Of a stretch of 64,000 nt of DNA, positions 39,101 through 51,100 are shown in pieces. A program made the translations under genes and the position numbers. Source of the stretch: Paraphysomonas bandaiensis (taxonomy: Eukaryota; Chrysophyceae); NCBI GenBank assembly GCA_965644295.1, contig CBFFRP010000616.1:124001-188000 (forward strand). The letters run 5' to 3'. How positions within the stretch are numbered: the first letter of the stretch is position 1; each line of letters starts with the position of its first letter. The notes beneath the pieces are model-generated. The model did not search any database and was not told the DNA's origin. It saw only the letters and a program-made list of their open reading frames with translations.

Positions 39101-42100
39101 TGGTGGTGGTGGAAGTATTGCTCTTACAGGCGGTGCGAATGCCGAAACCTCTGATACAGTTGGCGGTGCTGTGAGTGTTCATGGTGGTTTCAATTCTGGC
39201 CGAGTTTCTATTATGTCAGGGTCTTCGTTGTCTGGAGGTGGAGGAGCAGTTGTATTGGAAACCCCAGAGTCTGCTCAAAGCGGGGATATATCCCTAGTGA
39301 CCGGGAAGGCGTCGCAGAAATCTGGTTCTGTACGTGTATTATCTGGGCCATCAGGATATACTGATGGCGGTAGTGTAAGCATTGGTGGTGGCGGAAGCGA
39401 TGGACATGATTCGTCAGGGGGGGGTATATCCCTGATTGCTGGATATGGAAGTACAGGTGGAGCTGTTGTCGTTAACGGAGGTCTTGGTACTTCTAGTATT
39501 GGAGGTAGCGTTTACCTTAGTGGTGGTAGTGGAATGAGCGCTGATATTGCGAGTGGTAGTGTTGATATTCTTACCTCGCAGTCATCATCTGGAACAGGAG
39601 CTATTTCATTGCTTAGTGGTGACAGTAGATTTTCGTCTTCTGGATCAATTGCAATTCGATCTGGAAGCAGCCATGAAGCATCGTCTGGTGATATAGCGAT
39701 TGTTGGTGGCACGAGTGGAGGTGTAGCAGTGGGATCATCAGTTACAGTGTCTGCAGGTGATAGCAGTATCACCAGTGGTGGAAAAGCTCTTATTTCAGGC
39801 GGAAATGGTGCTGTTGGAGGTGAGGTTGCTGTTGGAGGTGGCTTGGGTCATGATAGCACAAGTGGTTCTATAAGCCTGTCATCTGTTGAGTCAAGTAGTG
39901 GTAGTTCTGTATCAATCAAATCTGGTATGTCGTTTATCGGGGATAGTGGAAGGGTGTCTATTAGCGCCGGAGAGTCATTAAGTGGTGCCGGTGGCATCAT
40001 TGATTTGGTAGGCTATTCGAGTGCTCATGGCTCGGGGGCTGTCAACGTTGTTGGTGGCTCGGTATCAATTTCTTCCGACTCAAGCAGTTCTTTGAGTACT
40101 GTAGATATTAGCTCTGGCTCGTCAACCGGAAACACTGGTGATGTTAGAGTTGCCACTGGGTCGAGTATGATTGGCAATTCGGGTACCATCATACTATCAG
40201 TCGGTTCAACGTCAGTTTCGTCGGGACCAGCGTTATCGCTAGGTGACGATTCTAATGATGCTAAAGGCATAATTATGTCTGCAGCAGTTTCGAGTAGTGA
40301 AAATGGTGGTTCTGTTACAGTGAGTAGTGGTGGTAGTGCATCATCTGCTGATACCGGGGGGGGTATATATCTCCGTACAGGTATGTCTACATCTGTTAGT
40401 GGACCCGTAAAATTGTTCAGTGGTACTGCTTCATTTTCTTCTGGAGTTGTGTCTGTTGCAAGTGGACAATCAAATGAGAATAGTGGAAATGTTGTTGTAT
40501 CCAGTGGTGCTGCTGATCGTAATGGTGGTGAGTTGCTTTTATCTACAAGTGATTCTGGCTCTGCTGGTGATATTAGGATAAGCGGAGGTGTCTCAACAAG
40601 TAATCGTGGATCTTCTGTCGTAGTTAATGCCGGCAGCGCTCTGGGTGCGAGTGCTATGGATGAAGGGGGTAGTATTACACTCTCTGCTGGAAGTAGTCTG
40701 GGGTCTGCTGGTGGTGACGTTATTGTGTCCTCTGGAGATGGTACTGTTTCTAGCGGTGTGACTATATTGCGGTCTGGTGATAGTAGCCTTGAGCTATCCA
40801 AGGATCACGTTGACATAAGTTCTGGTGGATCGGCTTCTTTTCGCATACCCATGCCCACTGGGGATGGAGACAGTGGTACAATTGGCCTTGGAGTTTTGGA
40901 CCCATCTTCTGATAGGGCTGTCTATGATTTCCGCCTCCGAGCGTTTAATGACAGCTCGCGTATGTTGATTGCTAGTTCGCCAATGCAGGTCACTAAGGTT
41001 CAATACTCCTCTGATGAGAGAATAAAGCGTGATATTCAGCCAGTTGATGAAAATTCTATACTTCATCGACTCAAACAAGTTCAGCTTCAGAGTTATCGGT
41101 ACACTGAGGAGTGGCTTGGAGTGCGTGACGATGTTCAGGACGTGAGAGTAAGAGGTGTTATTGCCCAGGAATTGGCTAAAGTGTTTCCTGAACATGTTAA
41201 AGTCATACCTGAATACACTTTAGAAGACAAAAATATTACATTTAAAAATTTCCACCAAGTTGACAAGACATCCCTAATGATGGATTTAATTGCTGCTATT
41301 CAAGAACAGGCCAAGCGATTTTCCTCAGAAGAGAACACTGCAAGTAAGGGTGGGGATGTACGTATCAGTTCCGCTACGTGGGATGAAATCATGGACTCGT
41401 CTCCAGATACTGCAACCGGAGATGTGTATATTACGTCTGGTGAATCAAGATTTGCGCAATCTGGTAATGTTCGAATTGGGAGTGGAAGTAGTGGTGCGAC
41501 TTCTGGCGATGTGAAGATTGAAGCTGGTTTGAGTGGATCTGGTAATGGATCTCCTGTTCTGATACATGGTGGATCTGCTTCACAGTCTCACGAAAATAGT
41601 GGTGGGTCTGTTGAGCTGTCTGGTGGTGGTGGATATTCATCTGGGGATGTCGTGGTGTCCACGCTCTCAGCGACTGGTAGTTCTGGAAGTATTGTCCTTT
41701 CTGTTGGCAGCTCAAAGTCTGGATCGGGTGATCTTCGCTTCACTGCTGGTTCTGGTTCCCGTGGTGGCAACTCGGTTATTGTTTCAGGCTCGGCAACTTC
41801 TGGTGCTGGTGGTGCTATGTTTATTTCTAGTGGCGCGTCTGCAGTGGGGACTGGTGTCAGTGGAGAATCATTCTTTGGGTCTGCATCATCTCCTAGTGGC
41901 AGCGGGAGTGTTCGTATCGCCTCCGGTTTATCAAGTGCGAATAGCGGCTCTCTTACTATTGCGAGTGGAGACAGTGATGACGGGCGTGTCTCTCCTTTGT
42001 CATTATTTGGAGGCAGTAGTAAGTATCATTCTGGTGGTGATGTTTTAGTGCATGCGGGCTCTTCTGAGTCTTCCTTAAGTGTTGGTGGTAGTCTGCATTT

Positions 42101-45100
42101 GTCTGCTGGTTCCGGACCCACTGGCGGAAATACAAAAGTATCTGGTGGAGATGGTATTTCTGAAAGTGGAGGGGGTTTAATTTTGAGCGGTGGTGATGGA
42201 TCTGGTTCGGCGGCAGCAGGAAATGTAGATATTCAGGGAGGTCAGTCTTCTCTATATTCCGGAAGTGTCCGGTTAGGTGCTGGTTTTAGCGAAAATTCTC
42301 CTGGTCGGGTTAGTATATATTCTGGCAATTCTGTAGCTCGTAGTGGTGGCGACGTGACTTTGTCGTCTGGCTCGAGTGTGACCGGTAGTAGTGGTTCTCT
42401 TTTAATAGAGACGTCTGATAGTACATATGGTAAATCGGGAGATATAACGCTAATGACTGGGTTATCAAAAACTGGATCAGCTGGTGGTATTCTAGTCATG
42501 GTTGGTGATTCTCAATCTGCAGCGGAAGGGTCTGAAATTGTATTTTCATCCGGTAGTGGATTAAGTGGTGGTGCCGTGTCAATAACTGGTGGATATGGCT
42601 CAACCCATAGCGGGGGGGATGCTTTACTCTCATCAGGCTTATCGCTGTCGGGTTCAGGTGGAAATATTGGCATAAGTGGTGGTGCATCGAATGGCTTAGG
42701 ATATGGTGGAAACGTTGATATATCCAGCGGCTCTAGCGAGGCACGTTCTGGCTCCATTTCTCTTCGATCGGGTAGCGGCGATGCAGGAAGTTCTGGGGAC
42801 ATCTTTATTTCGACAGGATCATCTATGTCTGGTTCGTCGGGTAGTGTAGTTCTTTCTACTGGTGATTCCTCTAATGCAGTTGTTGGTTCCGATATATCCG
42901 TTACTGCTGGTTCTGGATCAGAAGGAGGATCGGTATCTGTTCGTGGAGGAACCGGTGCATCTGCTGATGGAGGCGAGACTGTGTTATCGGGAGGCGAATC
43001 TCGACTTGCATCTGGAGGATCTGTGACTGTACATGGTGGTTCTACTGAATCCTCTATGAATGGAGGCGACGTCAATTTGGTAGGTGGAACGAGCAGTGGT
43101 GGATTGAGTGGTACTGTTGCGGTGCATTCTTCTTCCAGTGGTACATCTGGTAGGGTTGTAATATCAACAGGCGACTCTTCTTCTGGTTCCTCTGGAGGCA
43201 TTGCCCTCTCAGTTGGAAATTCTTTATCGGGGTCCGTAGGGTCTGATGTTACCGTCAGCGCTGGTTCTGGTTCTTCGGGTGGATCTGTGTCTGTTGTTGC
43301 GGGCGTTGGACAGTCTGGAGGTGGAGGAGTTGCCTTATTATCAGGTGGTGATGGGACAACTGACCCGGGAGGAATGGTTGGAATCCGTGGGGGAGACTCT
43401 GATGTACGTGGAGGCGATATAGATATTTCTAGCGGTGATGGGGGGTCAGTGTCGTCCGGTTCCGTGTTTATTAGTTCTACGGCTTCTCCACATTCTAGTG
43501 GGGGTGTTTTTATATCTTCTGGTTCTGTTGGTAGTGGTTCTTCTGGTGATATCTCTCTGTCTGTTGGCGAATCTCTGTCGGCTGAAGGCTCTGCAGTATC
43601 TCTGATTTCGGGACAGGGAAGTTCTGGTGGATATGCGTCAATGACAGCTGGTGCTGGTAGTATTGGTGCTGGGGGTAGAGCTGTTGTTGCAGGAGGCGAT
43701 TCCTTAAATGCAAGAGGTGGTGATGCCTTAATTTTTGGTGGGTCTTCTATGTACGCAGGTAGTGGAGGGCATGTCGAATTAAAGAGCGGGAATAGCGTTT
43801 CCGGTGTCAGTGGCGATGTATTCATAAGTAGCCCCTCGGCATTGGAGAGTGGTGGTGTGAATATTGTTACTGGGGAATCGAGTACTGGAACACCAGGTTC
43901 AATTATGCTCTCAGTCGGTGAGTCTTTGTCGTCTGTAGGGTCTTCGTTATCTGCCAGTGCGGGATCAGGTGTAAGTGGTGGAGTGCTAGCATTTCAAGGT
44001 GGGAGAGGGACTGAGTCTGGTGGATATTCATCAATTCTTGGTGGGTTGGCTTTATCAGGTTCAGGTGGAAATGTTGGCATAAGTGGTGGTGCATCGAATG
44101 GCTTAGGATATGGTGGAAACGTTGATATATCCAGCGGCTCTAGCGAGGCACGTTCTGGCTCCATTTCTCTTCGATCGGGTAGCGGCGATGCAGGAAGTTC
44201 TGGGGACATCTTTATTTCGACAGGATCATCTATGTCTGGTTCGTCGGGTAGTGTAGTTCTTTCTACTGGTGATTCCTCTAATGCAGTTGTTGGTTCCGAT
44301 ATATCCGTTACTGCTGGTTCTGGATCAGAAGGAGGATCGGTATCTGTTCGTGGAGGAACCGGTGCATCTGCTGATGGAGGCGAGACTGTGTTATCGGGAG
44401 GCGAATCTCGACTTGCATCTGGAGGATCTGTGACTGTACATGGTGGTTCTACTGAATCCTCTATGAATGGAGGCGACGTCAATTTGGTAGGTGGAACGAG
44501 CAGTGGTGGATTGAGTGGTACTGTTGCGGTGCATTCTTCTTCCAGTGGTACATCTGGTAGGGTTGTAATATCAACAGGCGACTCTTCTTCTGGTTCCTCT
44601 GGAGGCATTGCCCTCTCAGTTGGAAATTCTTTATCGGGGTCCGTAGGGTCTGATGTTACCGTCAGCGCTGGTTCTGGTTCTTCGGGTGGATCTGTGTCTG
44701 TTGTTGCGGGCGTTGGACAGTCTGGAGGTGGAGGAGTTGCCTTATTATCAGGTGGTGATGGGACAACTGACCCGGGAGGAATGGTTGGAATCCGTGGGGG
44801 AGACTCTGATGTACGTGGAGGCGATATAGATATTTCTAGCGGTGGTGGGCGTTCAACAGGCGCTAGTGGGTCAGTCCTTATTCGTTCAGAGAGCGTAGGT
44901 GATGCTGGTCGTAGTGGTTCTATTAAATTACTCTCTGGTTCGTCGTTTTACCAAGCTGGTGGAATCGAGTTGAGTGTGGGACAAACGTCGATTGCAGGTG
45001 TTGCAGGTGATATCAATCTACTATCTGGTGAGGGTATAGTTGGTGGTCATGTTTCTTTACAAGGCGGAGTTGGTGATAAAATTGGCGGAGCTGTGCAAAT

Positions 45101-48100
45101 TCGTGGAGGTAGTTCTCGCTTGGGTGGGGGTGGTGTATCAGTTGAAAGTGGTTCGTCAGAAACAGGTCCTAGTGGAGGTGTTAGTGTGGTGTCTGCGAGC
45201 TCAACTGGTAACACAGGTGTTATGGAAATAGGATCTGGTAACTCTGGCAATGGGGATAGTGGGAGTGTTTTCATGTACAGTGGAGAAGCAAGTGATGGTT
45301 CTGGCGGTGTTTTAGATATACGCGGTGGTCGTGGCAGCAGTTTTGGAGGTCACGTAATAGTTTCTGCGGGGTATGGAGCGAAGGGTGGTGACATGTCTGT
45401 CAGTAGTGGTTCTGGTGACACTGTTAGTGGCCAGTTGTTGTTATCCAGTGGCGATAGCTATCAAGATGTTGGATCGACTGGGAATGTTGTGATTTTAACT
45501 GGTGCGTCTGGTGGTGCTAGTGGTGATATATTGGCAATGACGGGTTCTTCTGAAGGGGACTCTGGCTCTGTAGAGTTGGGAACTGGAGATAGCAAATCTG
45601 GTAGAGCTGGAGATAGTAGTATCGTAGCAGGATCAACTTTATCGTCTTCAGGTGCTGAAGTTAGCATTGTAGGTGGTACTTCGGAAGGCAGTGTAGGGGG
45701 TGGAGTGTCAGTAGTATCTGGTTTTGGTCCACGTAGTGGCAATGTCATTGTGAAGAGTAGCGGTGGTACCGTTTCATCTGGCGATGCTATTGTGGCATCT
45801 GGAGATGTAAGTGGAAGCGGATCTAGGTCTGGTGATGTTACGATATCTGCTGGAGTTGGTATGCATTTATTGGGTAGTAGAATACATTTGAGTGGCGTGG
45901 ATTCAACTGGTAGCAGTATTACTATGGAGAGTGGTTATGGTATAGGACGTAGTGGAAATATTTCTATTTCAACTGCTCTCGTAGATTTTGCATCTGGTGT
46001 TGTTGATATTGCATCCGGTAACTCGGTTGTTGAATCCTCTGGCGAAGTTTTTCTGCGCTCTGGATATGGTGAAGAGTCATCAGGTAGTGTCATTGTGCAG
46101 ACCGGGGAATCTGGTAATGTCGGTGGTACGGTTGAGGTATCTAGCGGTGATGGATTAATTGGAGGTCGTGTTGCTTTTAGTTCAGGAAATTCCAAAAGTG
46201 GAAACGGAGGTTCCATAGACTTAATTAGCGGGATGAGCATCAACTCTGATCGAAGTGGTGGTGAAATTTCAATTTCTAGCTCATCTTCTACTGCATCAAC
46301 AGGTCCAATACGTATATCTAGCGGACTCTCGACATATTCATCGGGACCTGTGTCCCTAACGACAGGCGACAGTTCGGATTCAACTGCAGGTTCTGTGCAT
46401 GTAAATGCTGGATCCAGTGGTGCTGATATTGGTTCTGATGTGGCAATCGTTGCTGGTAGTAGTTCTGGGGCTGGTGGTACTGTTTCATTGAGTGCTGGTT
46501 CTGGTGCAGCTGGTGGTGACTTAATTATTCGAAGTGGGATGGGATCAGATAAGTCTGGTGGCTCTGTGTTGATTAGTGCTGCAGATTCCAGTGGGAGTGA
46601 GTCATCTGGTGGAGAAGTATCACTAGTTGCGGGTCATTCGGTTGGTGGTGAAGGTGGTGATGCCTTGTTATCTGGCGGGTCTTCAGAGAGTGGACCTGGT
46701 GGAAATGTTGAACTGATAAGTGGTGCAAGCGATTCTGATGTGTCTGGCTCTGTTTTGGTATCATCTCATTCTGGTGATGTTGGATCTGGAGACGTGACTG
46801 TTTTATCAGGATCTTCACATACTGGAATGAGTGGATCCGTAGTGGTGTCATCTGGTGCTTCTGCCACTGGTAGTTCTGGAGATATTGTTCTTTCTGTTGG
46901 TACCGGTGGAGGAACCGATAGTGTTAGAGCTGGTGCAGTAACTGTTTCAAGTGGTTCTGGCAATATAGGTGGAGATGTATCGATATCAGCTGGTATTGGT
47001 TCTGTTGGGTCAGGTGGATCTGTGAGTATTTCATCGGAATCTAGCTCATCAATGGCTTCGACTGGTGGTGATATTGACATTAACAGTTCATCGTCGTTAG
47101 GATCATCTGGTAAGGTTTCGATGTCTAGTGGTTCATCGGAAATATCACCCTCTGGTTCGGTGTTGATATCGACAGGCGACAGTTCGGATTCAACTGCAGG
47201 TTCTGTGCATGTAAATGCTGGATCCAGTGGTGCTGATATTGGTTCTGATGTGGCAATCGTTGCTGGTAGTAGTTCTGGGACTGGTGGTACTGTTTCATTG
47301 AGTGCTGGTTCTGGTGCAGCTGGTGGTGACGTAACTATTCGAAGTGGGATGGGATCAGATAAGTCTGGTGGCTCTGTGTTGATTAGTGCTGCAGATTCCA
47401 GTGGGAGTGAGTCATCTGGTGGAGAAGTATCACTAGTTGCGGGTCATTCGGTTGGTGGTGAAGGTGGTGATGCCTTGTTATCTGGCGGGTCTTCAGAGAG
47501 TGGACCTGGTGGAAATGTTGAACTGATAAGTGGTGCAAGCGATTCTGATGTGTCTGGCTCTGTTTTGGTATCATCTCATTCTGGTGATGTTGGATCTGGA
47601 GACGTGACTGTTTTATCAGGATCTTCACATACTGGAATGAGTGGATCCGTAGTGGTGTCATCTGGTGCTTCTGCCACTGGTAGTTCTGGAGATATTGTTC
47701 TTTCTGTTGGTACCGGTGGAGGAACCGATAGTGTTAGAGCTGGTGCAGTAACTGTTTCAAGTGGTTCTGGCAATGTAGGTGGAGACGTATCGATATCAGC
47801 TGGTATTGGTTCTGTTGGGTCAGGTGGATCTGTGAGTATTTCATCGGAATCTAGCTCATCAATGGCTTCGACTGGTGGTGATATTGACATTAACAGTTCA
47901 TCGTCGTTAGGATCATCTGGTAAGGTTTCGATGTCTAGTGGTTCATCGGAAATATCACCCTCTGGTTCGGTGTTGATATCGACAGGCGACAGTTCGGATT
48001 CAGCTGCAGGTTCTGTGCATGTAAATGCTGGATCCAGTGGTGCTGATATTGGTTCTGATGTGGCAATCGTTGCTGGTAGTAGTTCTGGGACTGGTGGTAC

Positions 48101-51100
48101 TGTTTCATTGAGTGCTGGTTCTGGTGCAGCTGGTGGTGACGTAACTATTCGAAGTGGGATGGGATCAGATAAGTCTGGTGGCTCTGTGTTGATTAGTGCT
48201 GCAGATTCCAGTGGGAGTGAGTCATCTGGTGGAGAAGTATCACTAGTTGCGGGTCATTCGGTTGGTGGTGAAGGTGGTGATGCCTTGTTATCTGGCGGGT
48301 CTTCGGAGGTTGGGCGATCTGGTGGGGTCAGAGTTTCTGGTGGTACGAGTTCATTTGAGTCTGGGTCTCTACTCTTTTCCTCTTCGATGTCTTCTCAGAA
48401 GTCTGGTGATGTTGCTCTTGTAACTGGTTTGTCTCGCACTAGTACTAGCGGATCCATTTTAGTATCTACTGGTGTTTCTAGCGAAGGTGACTCTGGTGAC
48501 ATTGCACTTGTTGTGGGTAGTAGTGTATCTAAAGGTGGTAGTATTACAACAAGCAGTGGTTCCGGCAATGTAGGTGGAGATGTATCGATATCAGCTGGTA
48601 TTGGTTCTGTTGGGTCAGGTGGATCTGTGAGTATTTCATCGGAATCTAGCTCATCAATGGCTTCGACTGGTGGTGATATTGACATTAACAGTTCATCGTC
48701 GTTAGGATCATCTGGTAAGGTTTCGATGTCTAGTGGTTCATCGGAAATATCACCCTCTGGTTCGGTGTTGATATCGACAGGCGACAGTTCGGATTCAACT
48801 GCAGGTTCTGTGCATGTAAATGCTGGATCCAGTGGTGCTGATATTGGTTCTGATGTGGCAATCGTTGCTGGTAGTAGTTCTGGGACTGGTGGTACTGTTT
48901 CATTGAGTGCTGGTTCTGGTGCAGCTGGTGGTGACTTAATTATTCGAAGTGGGATGGGATCAGATAAGTCTGGTGGCTCTGTGTTGATTAGTGCTGCAGA
49001 TTCCAGTGGGAGTGAGTCATCTGGTGGAGAAGTATCACTAGTTGCGGGTCATTCGGTTGGTGGTGAAGGTGGTGATGCCTTGTTATCTGGCGGGTCTTCA
49101 GAGAGTGGACCTGGTGGAAATGTTGAACTGATAAGTGGTGCAAGCGATTCTGATGTGTCTGGCTCTGTTTTGGTATCATCTCATTCTGGTGATGTTGGAT
49201 CTGGAGACGTGACTGTTTTATCAGGATCTTCACATACTGGAATGAGTGGATCCGTAGTGGTGTCATCTGGTGCTTCTGCCACTGGTAGTTCTGGAGATAT
49301 TGTTCTTTCTGTTGGTACCGGTGGAGGAACCGATAGTGTTAGAGCTGGTGCAGTAACTGTTTCAAGTGGTTCTGGCAATGTAGGTGGAGATGTATCGATA
49401 TCAGCTGGTATTGGTTCTGTTGGGTCAGGTGGATCTGTGAGTATTTCATCGGAATCTAGCTCATCAATGGCTTCGACTGGTGGTGATATTGACATTAACA
49501 GTTCATCGTCGTTAGGATCATCTGGTAAGGTTTCGATGTCTAGTGGTTCGTCGGAAATATCACCCTCTGGTTCGGTGTTGATATCGACAGGCGACAGTTC
49601 GGATTCAACTGCAGGTGCACTTCATTTTCGTACGGGAAATGGTCAATTAGGTGGAGGAACTATAAGTTTTAGCGCTGGTAGTTCTGGTCTTGGTCAGTTG
49701 GGTGGTGATTTCGTTTTCGAAGGTGGGACTGCGTCGTATGGTGGTAATATCACTATGTCTGGTGGTTTTGCTGATGAATACGTCGGTGGGAGTATTTCAT
49801 TGACTGGTGGTGGTGGTGTTTCGAGGGGTGGTAATATTGCTATTGCTGCAGGAGGTAATGATATGTCGGATGGCGGGGATGCCTTGTTGATCAGTGGTAA
49901 CGGAGTCACTGCTGGTGACGTGATTTTGATGGGTGGCTACTCGAGTAGTAAATCTGGAGGCAATGTAATCATAGAAAGTGGTGAAAGTTTTTCGGATGAA
50001 TCTGGATTTTTAAGAATGCATTCATCTTCTTCTGAGTACCGGAGCGGTGACGTGATTATTGAGTCCGGTTCCGTTGCGGAAGGTCGCAGCGGGAACATTC
50101 GTTTGAATTCTGGGGCGTCTACTTCTACGTCAACAGGTTCTATTGAACTGTCAACAGGTGATGGCAATGGAGTAGGGGCTGGTAGTATTGATATTTTTGG
50201 AGGTATGGGACGCGTTGGAGGGGGCGTTAGTATTGCGGGAGGTAGAAGTTTATCCGAAAGCGGGGGTTCAGTACTAATGCTTTCAGGTGAAAGTTCTTCA
50301 GTTTCTTATTCCAGTGGTGATGCACATATCGAAACAGCATCATCTTCAGGATCATCTGGTTCAGTGAAAATTACCAGCGGTGGTGCTAATGTATTGCAAA
50401 CGGGTTCATTATATCTAGCAAGTGGAGATAGTTCGGGTTCAACTGCAGGTTCTGTGCATGTAAATGCTGGATCCAGTGGTGCTGATATTGGTTCTGATGT
50501 GGCAATCGTTGCTGGTAGTAGTTCTGGGACTGGTGGTACTGTTTCATTGAGTGCTGGTTCTGGTGCAGCTGGTGGTGACGTAACTATTCGAAGTGGGATG
50601 GGATCAGATAAGTCTGGTGGCTCTGTGTTGATTAGTGCTGCAGATTCCAGTGGGAGTGAGTCATCTGGTGGAGAAGTATCACTAGTTGCGGGTCATTCGG
50701 TTGGTGGTGAAGGTGGTGATGCCTTGTTATCTGGCGGGTCTTCAGAGAGTGGACCTGGTGGAAATGTTGAACTGATAAGTGGTGCAAGCGATTCTGATGT
50801 GTCTGGCTCTGTTTTGGTATCATCTCATTCTGGTGATGTTGGATCTGGAGACGTGACTGTTTTATCAGGATCTTCACATACTGGAATGAGTGGATCCGTA
50901 GTGGTGTCATCTGGTGCTTCTGCCACTGGTAGTTCTGGAGATATTGTTCTTTCTGTTGGTACCGGTGGAGGAACCGATAGTGTTAGAGCTGGTGCAGTAA
51001 CTGTTTCAAGTGGTTCTGGCAATGTAGGTGGAGATGTATCGATATCAGCTGGTATTGGTTCTGTTGGGTCAGGTGGATCTGTGAGTATTTCATCAGAATC

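Larger units (their letters stand above)
10855..40784 (+). other. Beta-repeat stalk 2 (about 9,980 residues)
   Basis: This is an uninterrupted stalk of strand repeats between two S74 domains, the only stalk whose two ends are both in the window. Motifs have the same form as in stalk 1, for example GGDVSISGGSS-type strands. It is built largely of duplicated blocks: A2, B2, D (four copies, 12756-15679), E (two copies of 6.46 kb, 17535-30544) and F (31360-33143). The stretches 15680-17534, 30545-31359 and 33144-40784 show only ordinary diverged repeats to my eye. At 12-20 residues per strand it holds about 650 strands. The rare Trp residues (for example codons in 22791-22800 and 37561-37580) show that the composition is not absolutely restricted. 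Confidence 0.75.

Noticed and set aside
40794-41195. Antisense ORF of 133 codons across neck and S74 copy 2, with ordinary-looking composition
   Set aside because: It lies exactly opposite a recognisable S74 domain, and its normal composition reflects the non-repetitive sense sequence. I recognise no homologue.
42512-43825. 437-codon antisense ORF rich in Pro, Asp, Ser and Thr (also 19604-20827, 26150-27373 and many shorter ones)
   Set aside because: Antisense shadow of Gly/Ser/Val codons. It duplicates wherever the sense strand duplicates, has no recognisable domain, and ends arbitrarily relative to repeat units.
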